From an uncultured Burkholderiales bacterium (GTDB taxonomy: Bacteria; Pseudomonadota; Gammaproteobacteria; Burkholderiales; Burkholderiaceae_E), in the NCBI GenBank assembly GCA_902826305.1, contig CADEEH010000012.1, positions 1-56,874 of the forward strand: a stretch of 56,874 bases of DNA. The letters are read 5' to 3'. Below are positions 1 to 8,198 of this stretch, one piece after another; the stretch's first letter is position 1; every line of letters starts with the position of its first letter. The notes beneath the pieces were generated by a model. It worked only from the letters and a program-made list of their open reading frames with translations, was not told the origin of the DNA and made no database searches. The position numbers and the translations under genes are program-made.

Positions 1-719
1 CGCGCGGCCTCGACCGCGGCGTTCAGCGCCAGGATGTTGGTCTGGAACGCGATGCCGTCGATCACCGAGGTGATGTCGGCGATCTTATTCGAACGCTCCG
101 AGATCGCCTGCATCGTCGTCACGACCTCGCCCATCGTCGTGCCGCCGCGTCCGGCGGTCTCGGCGGCGTTGCGTGCGAGCTGGTCGGCCTGACGCGCGCT
201 GTCGGCGTTTCGCTGCAGGTTGTCGGTCATCCGGCGCGTCAGCGAATTGGTCTGTTCCAGGCTCGAGGCCTGTTGTTCCGTCCGTTGCGACAGGTGCGAA
301 TTGCCCTGGGCGATCTCGGCCGCGGCACTGGCGACTGCATCGGCACCGACGCTGACCGATGCAACCAGCTTCTTCAGGCTGTCCTGCATCTTCTTCAGTT
401 CCCACATCAGCCAGGCGAATTCATCGCGTCCGGACCACGTCATCCTGGCCGACAGGTCACCCGAGGCGATCCGGCCGATGTGGCCGACCGCGATCTCGAA
501 CGGACGGGTGAACGCACGCGACAACACGAAACCGGTCAGGCCGCACCAGGCGACCGAGGCCACCGTTGCGATGATCACCCAGGTCCGCACCGCACCTTCC
601 GCCGCCGGAATCGCGGCCAGCGCCAGCAGGCAGATGGCGATCTGTGCGGTCGAGATCAGGCCCATGCCCACGGCCATTCGGACCGGCATCGACAGGTTGT
701 TCAGACTGAGGCGTTCCAC
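1..719 (-). CDS. Methyl-accepting chemotaxis protein (5' part; 3' end beyond the window)
   Basis: Chemoreceptor that would signal to CheA/CheW. The reverse strand reads through a short N-terminus, a hydrophobic segment (about residues 15-36), a few polar residues, a second hydrophobic segment (about 43-60), a HAMP-like stretch, and then the signalling domain, including the hallmark [14 protein letters not shown] just before the window edge. The two membrane segments are nearly contiguous, so there is almost no periplasmic ligand domain. Such receptors sense through the membrane or cytoplasm. I chose the GTG at 719 because GGAG lies six bases upstream; in-frame ATGs at 689, 677 and 665 are alternatives. 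It is divergent from the DUF3617 gene. The family assignment is certain; the ligand is unknown and the C-terminal methylation region is not visible. Confidence 0.93.
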   Translation of the reverse strand, partial: MERLSLNNLSMPVRMAVGMGLISTAQIAICLLALAAIPAAEGAVRTWVIIATVASVAWCGLTGFVLSRAFTRPFEIAVGHIGRIASGDLSARMTWSGRDEFAWLMWELKKMQDSLKKLVASVSVGADAVASAAAEIAQGNSHLSQRTEQQASSLEQTNSLTRRMTDNLQRNADSARQADQLARNAAETAGRGGTTMGEVVTTMQAISERSNKIADITSVIDGIAFQTNILALNAAVEAA

Positions 720-770
720 CAGGGACTCCAGGTGCCAGGATGCGGGCAGTATCGACCGGTGCCCGAGGAT

Positions 771-786
771 GTGATCGATTGATCAC
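771..786. promoter_or_regulatory. Inverted repeat in the divergent MCP / DUF3617 promoter region
   Basis: GTGATC-GATT-GATCAC is a perfect 6-bp inverted repeat with a 4-bp spacer. It lies about 50 bp upstream of the MCP start and 137 bp upstream of DUF3617. It has the size of a dimeric regulator site. No regulator gene is adjacent, so its role is a guess. Confidence 0.3.
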
Positions 787-922
787 CGTCAACCGACCGC
801 GCCATCTTGTCAGGACGACGGGTTCGACCGGGGTTCGGCAAGAAGACCACATGTTGCATTGCAGCATCCGCACCGCCGCCTTACCATCGGCTGCCCAGGC
901 GCCCACCGACCAGGAGACGTCG

Positions 923-1471
923 ATGCCGAATCCGTCCACCATCCGCCGCCGCGTGCTGGCCCGATGCCTGCTCGCGGCAGCCACCTTCGGTATCGGCGCG
1001 CCGGCCATCGCCCAGGAAGCGCCGATCAAACCCGGACTGTGGGAAGTCCGCACCCGCGGCGGCCCGTTCGACGCGATGCGCGAGCAGATGAAGCAGCAGC
1101 TGCAGAAGATGCCGCCGGCGCAGCGCGCCGAGATGGAGAAGCGCCTCGGCGGTCTGGCCGGCGACGGGCCGGCGAAGGTCTGCCTGACGCAGGAGATGAT
1201 CCGGCAGGGCCAGACCGGCGACAAGCAGCCGGAAGGATGCGAGGTCAAGACCACCTGGCGCGGGAGGACCGCGATCAGCGACTACCAGTGCAAGAACGGC
1301 GCCAGCGGGCACGGCGAGTTCACCTACCCCAATCCGGAGACCTACAACGGGTGGATGGAGATGAAGGATCCGCGATCGGCCGAACGGCAGATGCCGCGAA
1401 TGGAGATGTCGGGACGGTGGCTGGGCGCCGATTGCGGCGAGGTCGCGCCGAAAGGGTCGACGCGACGCTGA
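923..1471 (+). CDS. DUF3617 family exported protein
   Basis: Protein of 182 residues. AGGAGA ends five bases before the ATG. The N-terminus is a standard Sec signal peptide: arginine-rich n-region, hydrophobic core, and likely cleavage after AIA around residue 32. The mature part begins with IKPGLWEV, the signature of DUF3617, a family of small periplasmic proteins of unknown function. Several cysteines (KVCLT, GCEV, YQCKN, GADCG) could form disulfides. There is a glutamine- and methionine-rich helix (about residues 50-75). An in-frame upstream extension exists but lacks a signal-like start. It is transcribed alone, divergent from the chemoreceptor. The family call is firm; the function is not known. 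Confidence 0.85.
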   Translation: MPNPSTIRRRVLARCLLAAATFGIGAPAIAQEAPIKPGLWEVRTRGGPFDAMREQMKQQLQKMPPAQRAEMEKRLGGLAGDGPAKVCLTQEMIRQGQTGDKQPEGCEVKTTWRGRTAISDYQCKNGASGHGEFTYPNPETYNGWMEMKDPRSAERQMPRMEMSGRWLGADCGEVAPKGSTRR

Positions 1472-1567
1472 TCCGCACTGCCGTGTGATGACACAAGCGC
1501 GTAGTATCGAAGCATCGTCTGATACCGCGCTCGAGGTTTGGCCCGGCCGTCGGCAGGGAGGATTCGC

Positions 1568-1585
1568 ATGACCTCCTCGAAGTAG
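1568..1585 (+). other. Five-codon ORF (MTSSK-stop) in frame with the histidine kinase
   Basis: AGGGAGGA at 1555-1562 is followed five bases later by ATG ACC TCC TCG AAG TAG. The frame is exactly that of the kinase that follows. This is the best ribosome-binding site in the region, but it leads to an amber codon after five residues. It may be a nonsense mutation (CAG or AAG to TAG), a leader peptide feeding reinitiation at TTG 1589, or a sequencing error. Confidence 0.55.
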
Positions 1586-1588
1586 ACT

Positions 1589-3217
1589 TTGCAGTCCCGC
1601 GACCCCGCCATCGAGGGCGCACGCCTGCGAGCGTTGCATGACCTCGACATCCTCGACAGTCGACCCGAAGCCGATTTCGACGAACTGGTCGGCATTGCCG
1701 CGAAGGTCTGCGACACGCCGATCTCGCTGCTCACGCTGATCGATTCCGACCGCCAGTGGTTCAAGGCGCGCTTCGGAAGTGATCTGCCGGAGACGCCGCG
1801 CAACAGCTCGTTCTGCAACCATGCCCTCGACTGCGCGGGCAGCATGCTGCTGGTCGAGGACACGACCCTCGATCCCCGTTTCGCGGACCATCCGATGGTG
1901 ACCGGCGCGCCGTGGATCCGTTCCTACGCCGGTGCGCCGCTGGTCGACCGCGGCGGACACACGCTCGGCACGTTGTGTGTGATCGACCGGCGGCCGCGGA
2001 TGTTCGAGGCCGAACAGCGCTCGATGCTGCGCGCGCTCGCGCGGCAGGCGATGAACGACCTCGAACTGCGCGTGCTGCGACGCTCGACGCGTGACGCCTC
2101 GGCGTTGATCGCCGGCGAGCAACGCGAGCGGATGGAATACCTGGCGGCGATCGGCGAGGCCTCGGTCGAGCTCCAGGTCTTCATCGACCGAAACTACATC
2201 TATCGCTACACCAACCCGGTCTACGACGACTACTGGGGCGCGAAACCCGGCAGCGTCGTCGGCAGGACGGTCGGCGACGTGATCGGCGCGACCTTGTTCC
2301 AGCAACGGATCCGACCGTTGCTCGACCGCGCACTGGCGGGCGAGACCTTGCATCACCGGACCCGGATCCACTTCCCGAACAAGGGGCCACGTTGCGTCGA
2401 GTCGACGCTGAAACCCGCGCGGAACAAGTCCGGTGAAGTCATCGGGACGATCGCCACGATCCACGACATCGACGACCTGGAACGCACCCGGACCGAGCTG
2501 ATGCACACGGTGGCGGCACTCGAGCAGACGATCGTCGCGCAGAAGCAGTTCATCCATGTCGTGTCGCACGACCTGCGCGAACCGCTGAACTCGATCCTGA
2601 ACTTCTCGTCACTGGTCCTCGAGGACTACCGCGACCGGCCCGATCCGCTGGCGATCGAATACGTCGGCTACATCCAGCAGGGCGGCCGGCGGATGAAAGC
2701 GCTGGTCGACGACCTGCTCGCCTACCTGCGCCTCGAGACGAAACGTGACGCGCTCGAAGCACTGGACATCGGCGGGCTGCTGCGCGAGATCGAAACCGAT
2801 CTCGCCGGGTCGATCGCCGACTCCGGCGGTTGCATCGAGCGCGGGGACCTGTGCACGATCATCGGCCAGCGAACGCTGATCCGGCTGCTGCTGCAGAACC
2901 TGATCAGCAACGCGCTCAAGTTCCGACGCCAGGGCGTGGCGCCGCGGGTCAGGGTGTCGGCCGTCGATCACGGCAACTACTGGGAACTCGCGGTGGTCGA
3001 CAACGGCATCGGCATCGCGTCGGAGCACCACGCGGCAATCTTCGACCTGTTCCACCGCCTGCACTCGTCGGACCGCTTCGAAGGGACCGGGCTCGGGCTG
3101 GCGATCTGCCGCAGGATCGCCGAGATGCATTCCGGGTCGATCTCGGTCGAGTCGGTCGAAGGCGTGGGCAGCCGGTTCCTGGTGCGGCTGGCCAAGGTAT
3201 CGGGGCAGGAGCCATGA
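1589..3217 (+). CDS. GAF-PAS sensor histidine kinase (start uncertain, in-frame TAG just upstream)
   Basis: Cytoplasmic histidine kinase of about 542 residues without membrane segments. Order: N-terminal GAF domain of the type that opens with ARLRALHDLDILDS and contains DRQWFKARFG (about 1-165), a PAS domain (about 180-300), HisKA with VSHDLREPLNS (His near 327), and an HATPase with an NLISNALKF N-box, DNGIGI and GTGLGLAIC. The coding frame begins right after a TAG at 1583; TTG 1589 is the first possible start. The strong start at 1568 is in the same frame but separated from the gene by that TAG. A mini-ORF couples it to the response regulator at 3249. The substrate is probably that regulator. 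The signal is unknown; a phytochrome-like partnership is possible because the regulator resembles the Rcp1 type, but no chromophore site is evident. Confidence 0.85.
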   Translation: MQSRDPAIEGARLRALHDLDILDSRPEADFDELVGIAAKVCDTPISLLTLIDSDRQWFKARFGSDLPETPRNSSFCNHALDCAGSMLLVEDTTLDPRFADHPMVTGAPWIRSYAGAPLVDRGGHTLGTLCVIDRRPRMFEAEQRSMLRALARQAMNDLELRVLRRSTRDASALIAGEQRERMEYLAAIGEASVELQVFIDRNYIYRYTNPVYDDYWGAKPGSVVGRTVGDVIGATLFQQRIRPLLDRALAGETLHHRTRIHFPNKGPRCVESTLKPARNKSGEVIGTIATIHDIDDLERTRTELMHTVAALEQTIVAQKQFIHVVSHDLREPLNSILNFSSLVLEDYRDRPDPLAIEYVGYIQQGGRRMKALVDDLLAYLRLETKRDALEALDIGGLLREIETDLAGSIADSGGCIERGDLCTIIGQRTLIRLLLQNLISNALKFRRQGVAPRVRVSAVDHGNYWELAVVDNGIGIASEHHAAIFDLFHRLHSSDRFEGTGLGLAICRRIAEMHSGSISVESVEGVGSRFLVRLAKVSGQEP

Positions 3218-3252
3218 AGCGGGTCCGCGGGACTCGCGGAGGCGTGTGGTGA
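3214..3252 (+). other. Bridging mini-ORF between the kinase and the response regulator (12 codons)
   Basis: ATG 3214 overlaps the kinase stop (ATGA). The frame MKRVRGTRGGVW ends in TGA 3250-3252, which overlaps the response regulator start GTG 3249 (GTGA). It fills the intergenic gap exactly. It probably relays terminating ribosomes rather than encoding a functional peptide. Confidence 0.5.
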
Positions 3253-3680
3253 TCGGACGGGTGCTGCTGGTCGACGACGGCCGGCTCGACAACATCTTCC
3301 ACACGATCGTGCTGCGCAAGTCCGGCGTGGTCGGGGAGGTCGAGGCGATCGAATCGGCGCACGAGGCGCTCGACTACCTGCGCGATCCGGCCATGCCCGA
3401 TCCCGACCTGATGATCGTCGACCTGAACATGCCGGCGATGCGCGGCGCGCGCTTCGCGCAGCTGGTGGCGCGGGATTCGCTGTCGCGCGCCCGGATCGTG
3501 ATGCTGACGGCTTCGTCGGCGCCGGAGGACCGGGAGGAGGCGCGCGCGGCCGGTTCGATCGTCGACTTCCTGACCAAGCCGCTGTCGATCGAGGATGTGC
3601 AACGGATCGATCGCACCTGGTTCCCCGACCGCGTCGATGGTGACGTACCGGGCGACCGCGGCCACGCGAAAGAAGGCTGA
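3249..3680 (+). CDS. Single-domain response regulator (Rcp1-like receiver)
   Basis: Receiver-only protein of 143 residues. The acidic pair is at D9-D10 (LLVDD), the phospho-acceptor is D58 in IVDLNMP, the conserved Thr is in MLTAS and the Lys in FLTKP. No output domain follows, so it acts through protein contacts, like CheY or Rcp1. GGAGG at 3238-3242 gives good spacing to GTG 3249. The mini-ORF stop overlaps this same GTG, which favours it over GTG 3246. The partner is the kinase immediately upstream. It ends 9 bp from the convergent RND gene. Assignment as a receiver is certain; the downstream target is unknown. Confidence 0.9.
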   Translation: MIGRVLLVDDGRLDNIFHTIVLRKSGVVGEVEAIESAHEALDYLRDPAMPDPDLMIVDLNMPAMRGARFAQLVARDSLSRARIVMLTASSAPEDREEARAAGSIVDFLTKPLSIEDVQRIDRTWFPDRVDGDVPGDRGHAKEG

Positions 3681-3689
3681 GCGTCGAGA

Positions 3690-6600
3690 TCAGCGGGCGA
3701 GCGGATCCGCGATGCGCGGCCTGAAGTCCGCGTAGCGGGCGAGCACCACCGGCAGCACGAGCAGGTTCAGGATCGTCGAGGTCAGCAGGCCGCCGACGAT
3801 CACGTTCGCCATCGGGCCTTCGATCTCGCGTCCCGCCTCGCCGGCGTTGATCGCCAGCGGCAGCAGCGCCAGCGCGGTGACGATCGCGGTCATCAGGATC
3901 GATGGCAGGCGTTCGCAGGCGGCCTGGGTCGCGGTCGCCACGCTCCACGGCCTGCCCTCGACCTCGACCAGGTGCCGGCAATGTGACAGCAGCATGATCG
4001 AGTTGCGCAGCGTGATGCCGAACAGCGTCACGAAGCCGACCATCGAACCGACCGACACCCAGCCCCCGGCCAGCGTGACCGCGATGCCGCCGCCGAGCAG
4101 CGCGAACGGCAGGTTCAGGAAAGTGATCACGACGTGGCGCACCGAAGCCAGCGCCATGTACAGCAGCGCGAAGATGCCCAGGGTCGCCAGCGCGCCGTGC
4201 ACCAGCAGTTCGTCGCGTGCGAGCGCGCGTGCGCCGGCGGTACCGCCGACGACCGCATAGGTGCCGGCCGACATCGGGACCGCTTCGGCGAGCAGCCCGC
4301 GGATGTCGCCTTCCAGGTCGTCCAGGTCACGTCCCCGCACGGCCGCGGTCACCGTCTGCACCCGCTTGCCGTCGAGTCGAAGCACCCGGTAGTGACCGGC
4401 CTCCACCGCCAGCGTCGCCAGTTCCGCGAGTGCAACCAGCCGGCCGTCGTCGGCCCGCACCATCAGTTGGCCGACCTGTGGCGGATACCGTCGCGCCGCC
4501 GGATCGAGCCACAACACGGCCGGCGTCGCCTGCGTGCCCTCGTAGACGACACCGACCGGTGCACCGTCATAGGCGACCGCGACCGCTTCGATCGCGGCCG
4601 CCGCGGTCACGCCGTGGCGACGCAGCCGGTCGGGCAGCAGCCGGATCGCCAGCTTCGGCGTGCCGGTCGGCGACTGGACCTGAACGTCGTGGATGCCGGG
4701 CACCCGCGCGATCGCGGCCGCGACGCGGTTGGCGTCCCGGTCGATCGAATCGATGTCGGTGCCGTGCAGGTTGATCACCAGCGGGAACGCGTACCCCGAC
4801 ACCGTCTCGCCGATGCGTTCGGCCAGGAACGTGTTGACGCCGAACGACAGCCCGACGATCCCGCGCTGCTCGTCGGTCAGCACCGACCGGATCGCGGCCA
4901 GGATGTGATCCTGCTCACTCGACGACTTCCTGCCGAGTTCGACGTGCATCTCGCTGTAGTGGATGCCGGCGGTATCGGGCCCACCCGGCGCCCGGCCGAT
5001 CCACTGCGCGGTCGAGACCACGCCGTCGATCGCGCCGATCCGCTCGGCGACGCGGCGTCCGACCCGCAGCGCCTCGTGCGCCGAGGTGCCCGGCGCGGCG
5101 GCCAGGTGGACGATGAAATGCCCCTCCTTCAGCGGGGGCAGGAACTCGCCGGAGAACAGCGGCACCACCGCGCCGGCCGCGGTGACCAGCGCCGCGGCCG
5201 CGAAGATCACACCGCGCGGGCGACGCTGCAGCCGTTCGAGCAGCCTGCGGTAGCGCGGCAGCAGCCAGCCGATCGCCGGTGGATCACGCGCGGTGACCGG
5301 CCGCGGCCAGCGGCCGAGCAGCAGCAGGCACATCGCCGGCGTCACCGTCATCGCGACCACCAGCGAGGCGAGGATCGCGAGGATGTAGGCCAGCCCGAGC
5401 GAGAAGAACAGCTTGCCGGCGACGCCGGACAGCGTCAGCAGCGGATAGAAGACCAGCGCGACGATGAAGGTCGCGTACAGCACCGACGCCCGCACCTCGA
5501 GGGACGCGTCGAACACCACCCGTTCCACCGTCACCGGCGAGCCGGCCGCCTGCCGCTCGCGCAGCCGCCGGAAGATGTTCTCCATGTCGATGATCGCGTC
5601 GTCGACCACCTCGCCGAGCGCGATCGCGAGACCGGCGATTGCCATGATGTTCAGGCCGATGCCGGCGTGATGCAGCACGATGATCGCCGCCAGCAGCGAC
5701 AGCGGGATCGCGGCCGCGCTGATCAGCGCGGTGCGCACGTTGAACAGGAACAGGAACAGCACCGCCAGCACCAGCACCGACCCGATCAGCACGTCGGCGC
5801 GCACGTTGCCGATCGCGACCTCGATGAAGTTGGCCGGGCGGAACAGTCGGGCGTCGAGACGGGCGCCTTCGCGTTCGAACACCGGCCGCACGTCCTCGAC
5901 CGCACGCTCGAGCGCGGCGGTCACCTGCGGGATGCTGGAGCCGAACTGGGCCTGTGCCAGCAGCAGCACACCCGGGGCACCATTGATCGCCGCGCCGCTC
6001 AATGCGGGCGCGGCGCCGATCGCCACCGAGGCCACGTCACCGACGGTCACCACCCCGGCCGGCCCGACCCGCACCGGCTGGCGCTCCAGGTCCAGCGGCT
6101 GCATCGGCTGCGACGAGATCGCGATCGCGATCCGCTGATTGTCGTTCTCGATCTGGCCGGCACCGCGCACCAGGGTGCCACCGCGCAGCGCCGCGAGCAC
6201 GTCGCCGGTGGCCAGTCCGTGACGCGCGAGCCGGTCCGGGTCGAGCCGCACCTGCCACTGGCGCACCTCGCCGCCGAACACGTTGATGTCGGCCACGCCC
6301 GGCGCGCTCATCAGGTGCGGCCTGAGCACCGTGTCGACCAGCGTGCGCAGTTCCATCGGTGTCCGTCGCTCCGACGTGACGCCGATGCCCAGCGTCGTGG
6401 ACGTCGACGAGGTCAGCGGTGTGATCCGCGGCAGCTGTGTCCCCGCGGGCAGCTGGCCGGCGAGTGCGGCCAGCCGTTCGGCGACCGCCTGCCGGTTGCG
6501 CAGGATCGGCGTCGCCTCGTCGAACTGCGCACTGACCACCGACAGGCCGGGTATCGACTGCGAACGAAGCACGGCCAGTCCGCTCGCTCCCGCCAGCACC

Positions 6601-6854
6601 GCCTCGATGCGCTGCGTGACCTGGGTCTCGACCAGTTCCGCCGGCAGCCCCGGTGCCTCGGCCTGCACGACGACCACGTTCGGCGAGAACTCCGGGAACA
6701 CGTCGAGCCGGATCGCGGTCAACGTCCAGATGCCGTAGCCGACCAGCGCCATCGCTGCGAGCAGCACGATCGCCGGAAAGCGGATCGAGAAGGCGACTAG
6801 TGCGCGCAGCAAGACGATTCCGGGCGTGACCCGGCGCAGACGGGATCGCGACAC
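3690..6854 (-). CDS. Heavy-metal-type RND efflux pump, inner-membrane subunit (CusA/CzcA family)
   Basis: Inner-membrane proton/substrate antiporter of a tripartite envelope pump. It has 1054 residues, the normal family size. One membrane helix near residues 25-45 is followed by a large periplasmic loop opening with RLDVFPEFSPNVVVVQ. The central helix bundle carries LGEVVDDAIIDMEN (about residues 410-425), then a second periplasmic half and a C-terminal bundle. The acidic residues of this TM4 motif mark the heavy-metal (HME) branch, but two aspartates precede the ENI glutamate, unlike the typical CzcA or CusA sequences I recall, so the ion cannot be named. The start is a GTG at 6854 without a clear ribosome-binding site, 21 bp after the hlyD stop. 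It is the last gene of sirB2-tolC-hlyD-RND. Confidence 0.9.
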   Translation of the reverse strand: MSRSRLRRVTPGIVLLRALVAFSIRFPAIVLLAAMALVGYGIWTLTAIRLDVFPEFSPNVVVVQAEAPGLPAELVETQVTQRIEAVLAGASGLAVLRSQSIPGLSVVSAQFDEATPILRNRQAVAERLAALAGQLPAGTQLPRITPLTSSTSTTLGIGVTSERRTPMELRTLVDTVLRPHLMSAPGVADINVFGGEVRQWQVRLDPDRLARHGLATGDVLAALRGGTLVRGAGQIENDNQRIAIAISSQPMQPLDLERQPVRVGPAGVVTVGDVASVAIGAAPALSGAAINGAPGVLLLAQAQFGSSIPQVTAALERAVEDVRPVFEREGARLDARLFRPANFIEVAIGNVRADVLIGSVLVLAVLFLFLFNVRTALISAAAIPLSLLAAIIVLHHAGIGLNIMAIAGLAIALGEVVDDAIIDMENIFRRLRERQAAGSPVTVERVVFDASLEVRASVLYATFIVALVFYPLLTLSGVAGKLFFSLGLAYILAILASLVVAMTVTPAMCLLLLGRWPRPVTARDPPAIGWLLPRYRRLLERLQRRPRGVIFAAAALVTAAGAVVPLFSGEFLPPLKEGHFIVHLAAAPGTSAHEALRVGRRVAERIGAIDGVVSTAQWIGRAPGGPDTAGIHYSEMHVELGRKSSSEQDHILAAIRSVLTDEQRGIVGLSFGVNTFLAERIGETVSGYAFPLVINLHGTDIDSIDRDANRVAAAIARVPGIHDVQVQSPTGTPKLAIRLLPDRLRRHGVTAAAAIEAVAVAYDGAPVGVVYEGTQATPAVLWLDPAARRYPPQVGQLMVRADDGRLVALAELATLAVEAGHYRVLRLDGKRVQTVTAAVRGRDLDDLEGDIRGLLAEAVPMSAGTYAVVGGTAGARALARDELLVHGALATLGIFALLYMALASVRHVVITFLNLPFALLGGGIAVTLAGGWVSVGSMVGFVTLFGITLRNSIMLLSHCRHLVEVEGRPWSVATATQAACERLPSILMTAIVTALALLPLAINAGEAGREIEGPMANVIVGGLLTSTILNLLVLPVVLARYADFRPRIADPLAR

Positions 6855-6875
6855 GCAGCAGCGTTGCGACCGGAC

Positions 6876-8198
6876 TCAGTCATCGGTGCGGACCTGGTAA
6901 CGCAGCTCCTCGGACAGCAGCAGTTGTGCACCCTGCACCACGATCGGCTCGTCGCGCCGGTAGCGTCGTGTATTGACCCAGCCGCGGTCGACCTCCTCGG
7001 TGGTGTCGACCGGTCGGCGTTCGAAGCGTGTGCCCCTCGGCCCGCTGCCCTCGGCGACATAGGCCCAGGCACGACCGGCATGCCAGACGACCGCATCGAA
7101 CGGCACCAGCACCGCCTCGGCGGCCGCCGCATCATCATCCCCGCCGCGGCCCGCCGGCGCGCCGTCGACCGGCTGGACCGGTGCCGCGCCCGGACTCGAC
7201 TTGCCGGCGACCGCGGCGCCGGCCACGTCCTTGGTGGTGTCCTCGGCCGTGTCCTTGGCCGCATTCCTGGCCGCCGGTTCACCGGCTTTGCCGGCGGTGG
7301 TGTCGGACGGGCCGTCGACGCGGACCGCGATCCGGCTGCCGGCGCGCAGGTCACGTGCCGGCGCCGTGTACCAGAAGGTCGCGCCGGCGAACTGCGGGTC
7401 GGTCCGTGTCGCCGGACCGACCAGCGTCGCCACCGTGCCATCGGCAAGCCGGACCCGGGGTGGCGGCGTGGCGCCCGGCGCCCAGGCGCCGAAGCCCACC
7501 TGCAGCAACGCGGATTCGCGCGACAGCAGTCGCTGCATCAGCCCGCCGCGGCCGTTGCCCGTCAGCGCATCGGCCAGCACCGCCCCCCAACCCTGGCGCA
7601 CCGCCTCGATCGCGTTGCGCTGGGCCGCCTGTGCCTGTTCACGTCGCGCCGCGTCCGCCGCCGCCTGCGCCTGCGCGGCCTGGACGACCGACAGGGAGAC
7701 GTTGCGATCGTCGGCGTGCAGCGCACGCAGCCGCTTCAGGTCGGCGGCGCTGCGGGCGACCGCGGCCTGCGCGGCGCTCAGGTCCGCCGAAGCCGCCTGG
7801 TGCCTTCCGCGCGATTCGATCAGCGGCTGCAGGTCGGCGACGATCGCATACGCGGAGGCCCCGCCGCGCGCACCCGCCGTCACCAGCGGCGCGGTGACGA
7901 TCGCACTGGCGCGCCTCGCGTCGAGCGGCACCCAGACCACCGGCTCGTCATCGTCCTTGCCGGCGCGGCTGGCCGACTGCAACGCCTCGTCGTCGTCGTG
8001 GCCGGTCTCGCTGCGTTCGCCGACTTCGCCCTGCATCGCACGCCATTCGTCGCGCCCGTAGAACGCGAGTGCCCAGATCAGCAACACGTTGCTCACCAGC
8101 AGCGCGATGATGACAATCGCGCCCCAGCCGCGTCCGGCGGCGGTCGCGGGCCGCGCCCCTGCCCCGGTCTCGTCCTCGCTGGCCATCGGTCGATTCAT
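6876..8198 (-). CDS. Membrane fusion (periplasmic adaptor) protein of the left RND pump
   Basis: Adaptor linking the RND pump to the TolC-like channel. Of its 440 residues, one N-terminal membrane helix (about 27-48) is followed by an acidic linker, an alanine/glutamine-rich coiled-coil hairpin (about 130-215) and a beta-rich region. The C-terminal part has VLVPFDAVVWHAGRAWAYV, typical of CzcB-like adaptors. Between the barrel and the C-terminal domain lies an unusual low-complexity insert of about 60 residues rich in Ala, Asp, Gly, Lys and Thr (roughly 305-370). The start overlaps the tolC stop (ATGA), so the two are translationally coupled. No N-terminal His-rich metal-binding segment is present. 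Confidence 0.82.
   Translation of the reverse strand: MNRPMASEDETGAGARPATAAGRGWGAIVIIALLVSNVLLIWALAFYGRDEWRAMQGEVGERSETGHDDDEALQSASRAGKDDDEPVVWVPLDARRASAIVTAPLVTAGARGGASAYAIVADLQPLIESRGRHQAASADLSAAQAAVARSAADLKRLRALHADDRNVSLSVVQAAQAQAAADAARREQAQAAQRNAIEAVRQGWGAVLADALTGNGRGGLMQRLLSRESALLQVGFGAWAPGATPPPRVRLADGTVATLVGPATRTDPQFAGATFWYTAPARDLRAGSRIAVRVDGPSDTTAGKAGEPAARNAAKDTAEDTTKDVAGAAVAGKSSPGAAPVQPVDGAPAGRGGDDDAAAAEAVLVPFDAVVWHAGRAWAYVAEGSGPRGTRFERRPVDTTEEVDRGWVNTRRYRRDEPIVVQGAQLLLSEELRYQVRTDD

Noticed and set aside
4134-6800. An 888-codon open frame on the plus strand opposite the left RND gene
   Set aside because: Same low-complexity, Arg/Gln/His-rich composition and no recognisable fold; it mirrors the codon bias of the real gene.
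6797-6884. ORF starting at the hlyD stop as a bridging mini-ORF to the left RND gene
   Set aside because: It runs 28 codons past the RND start and ends inside the gene without overlapping a start codon.
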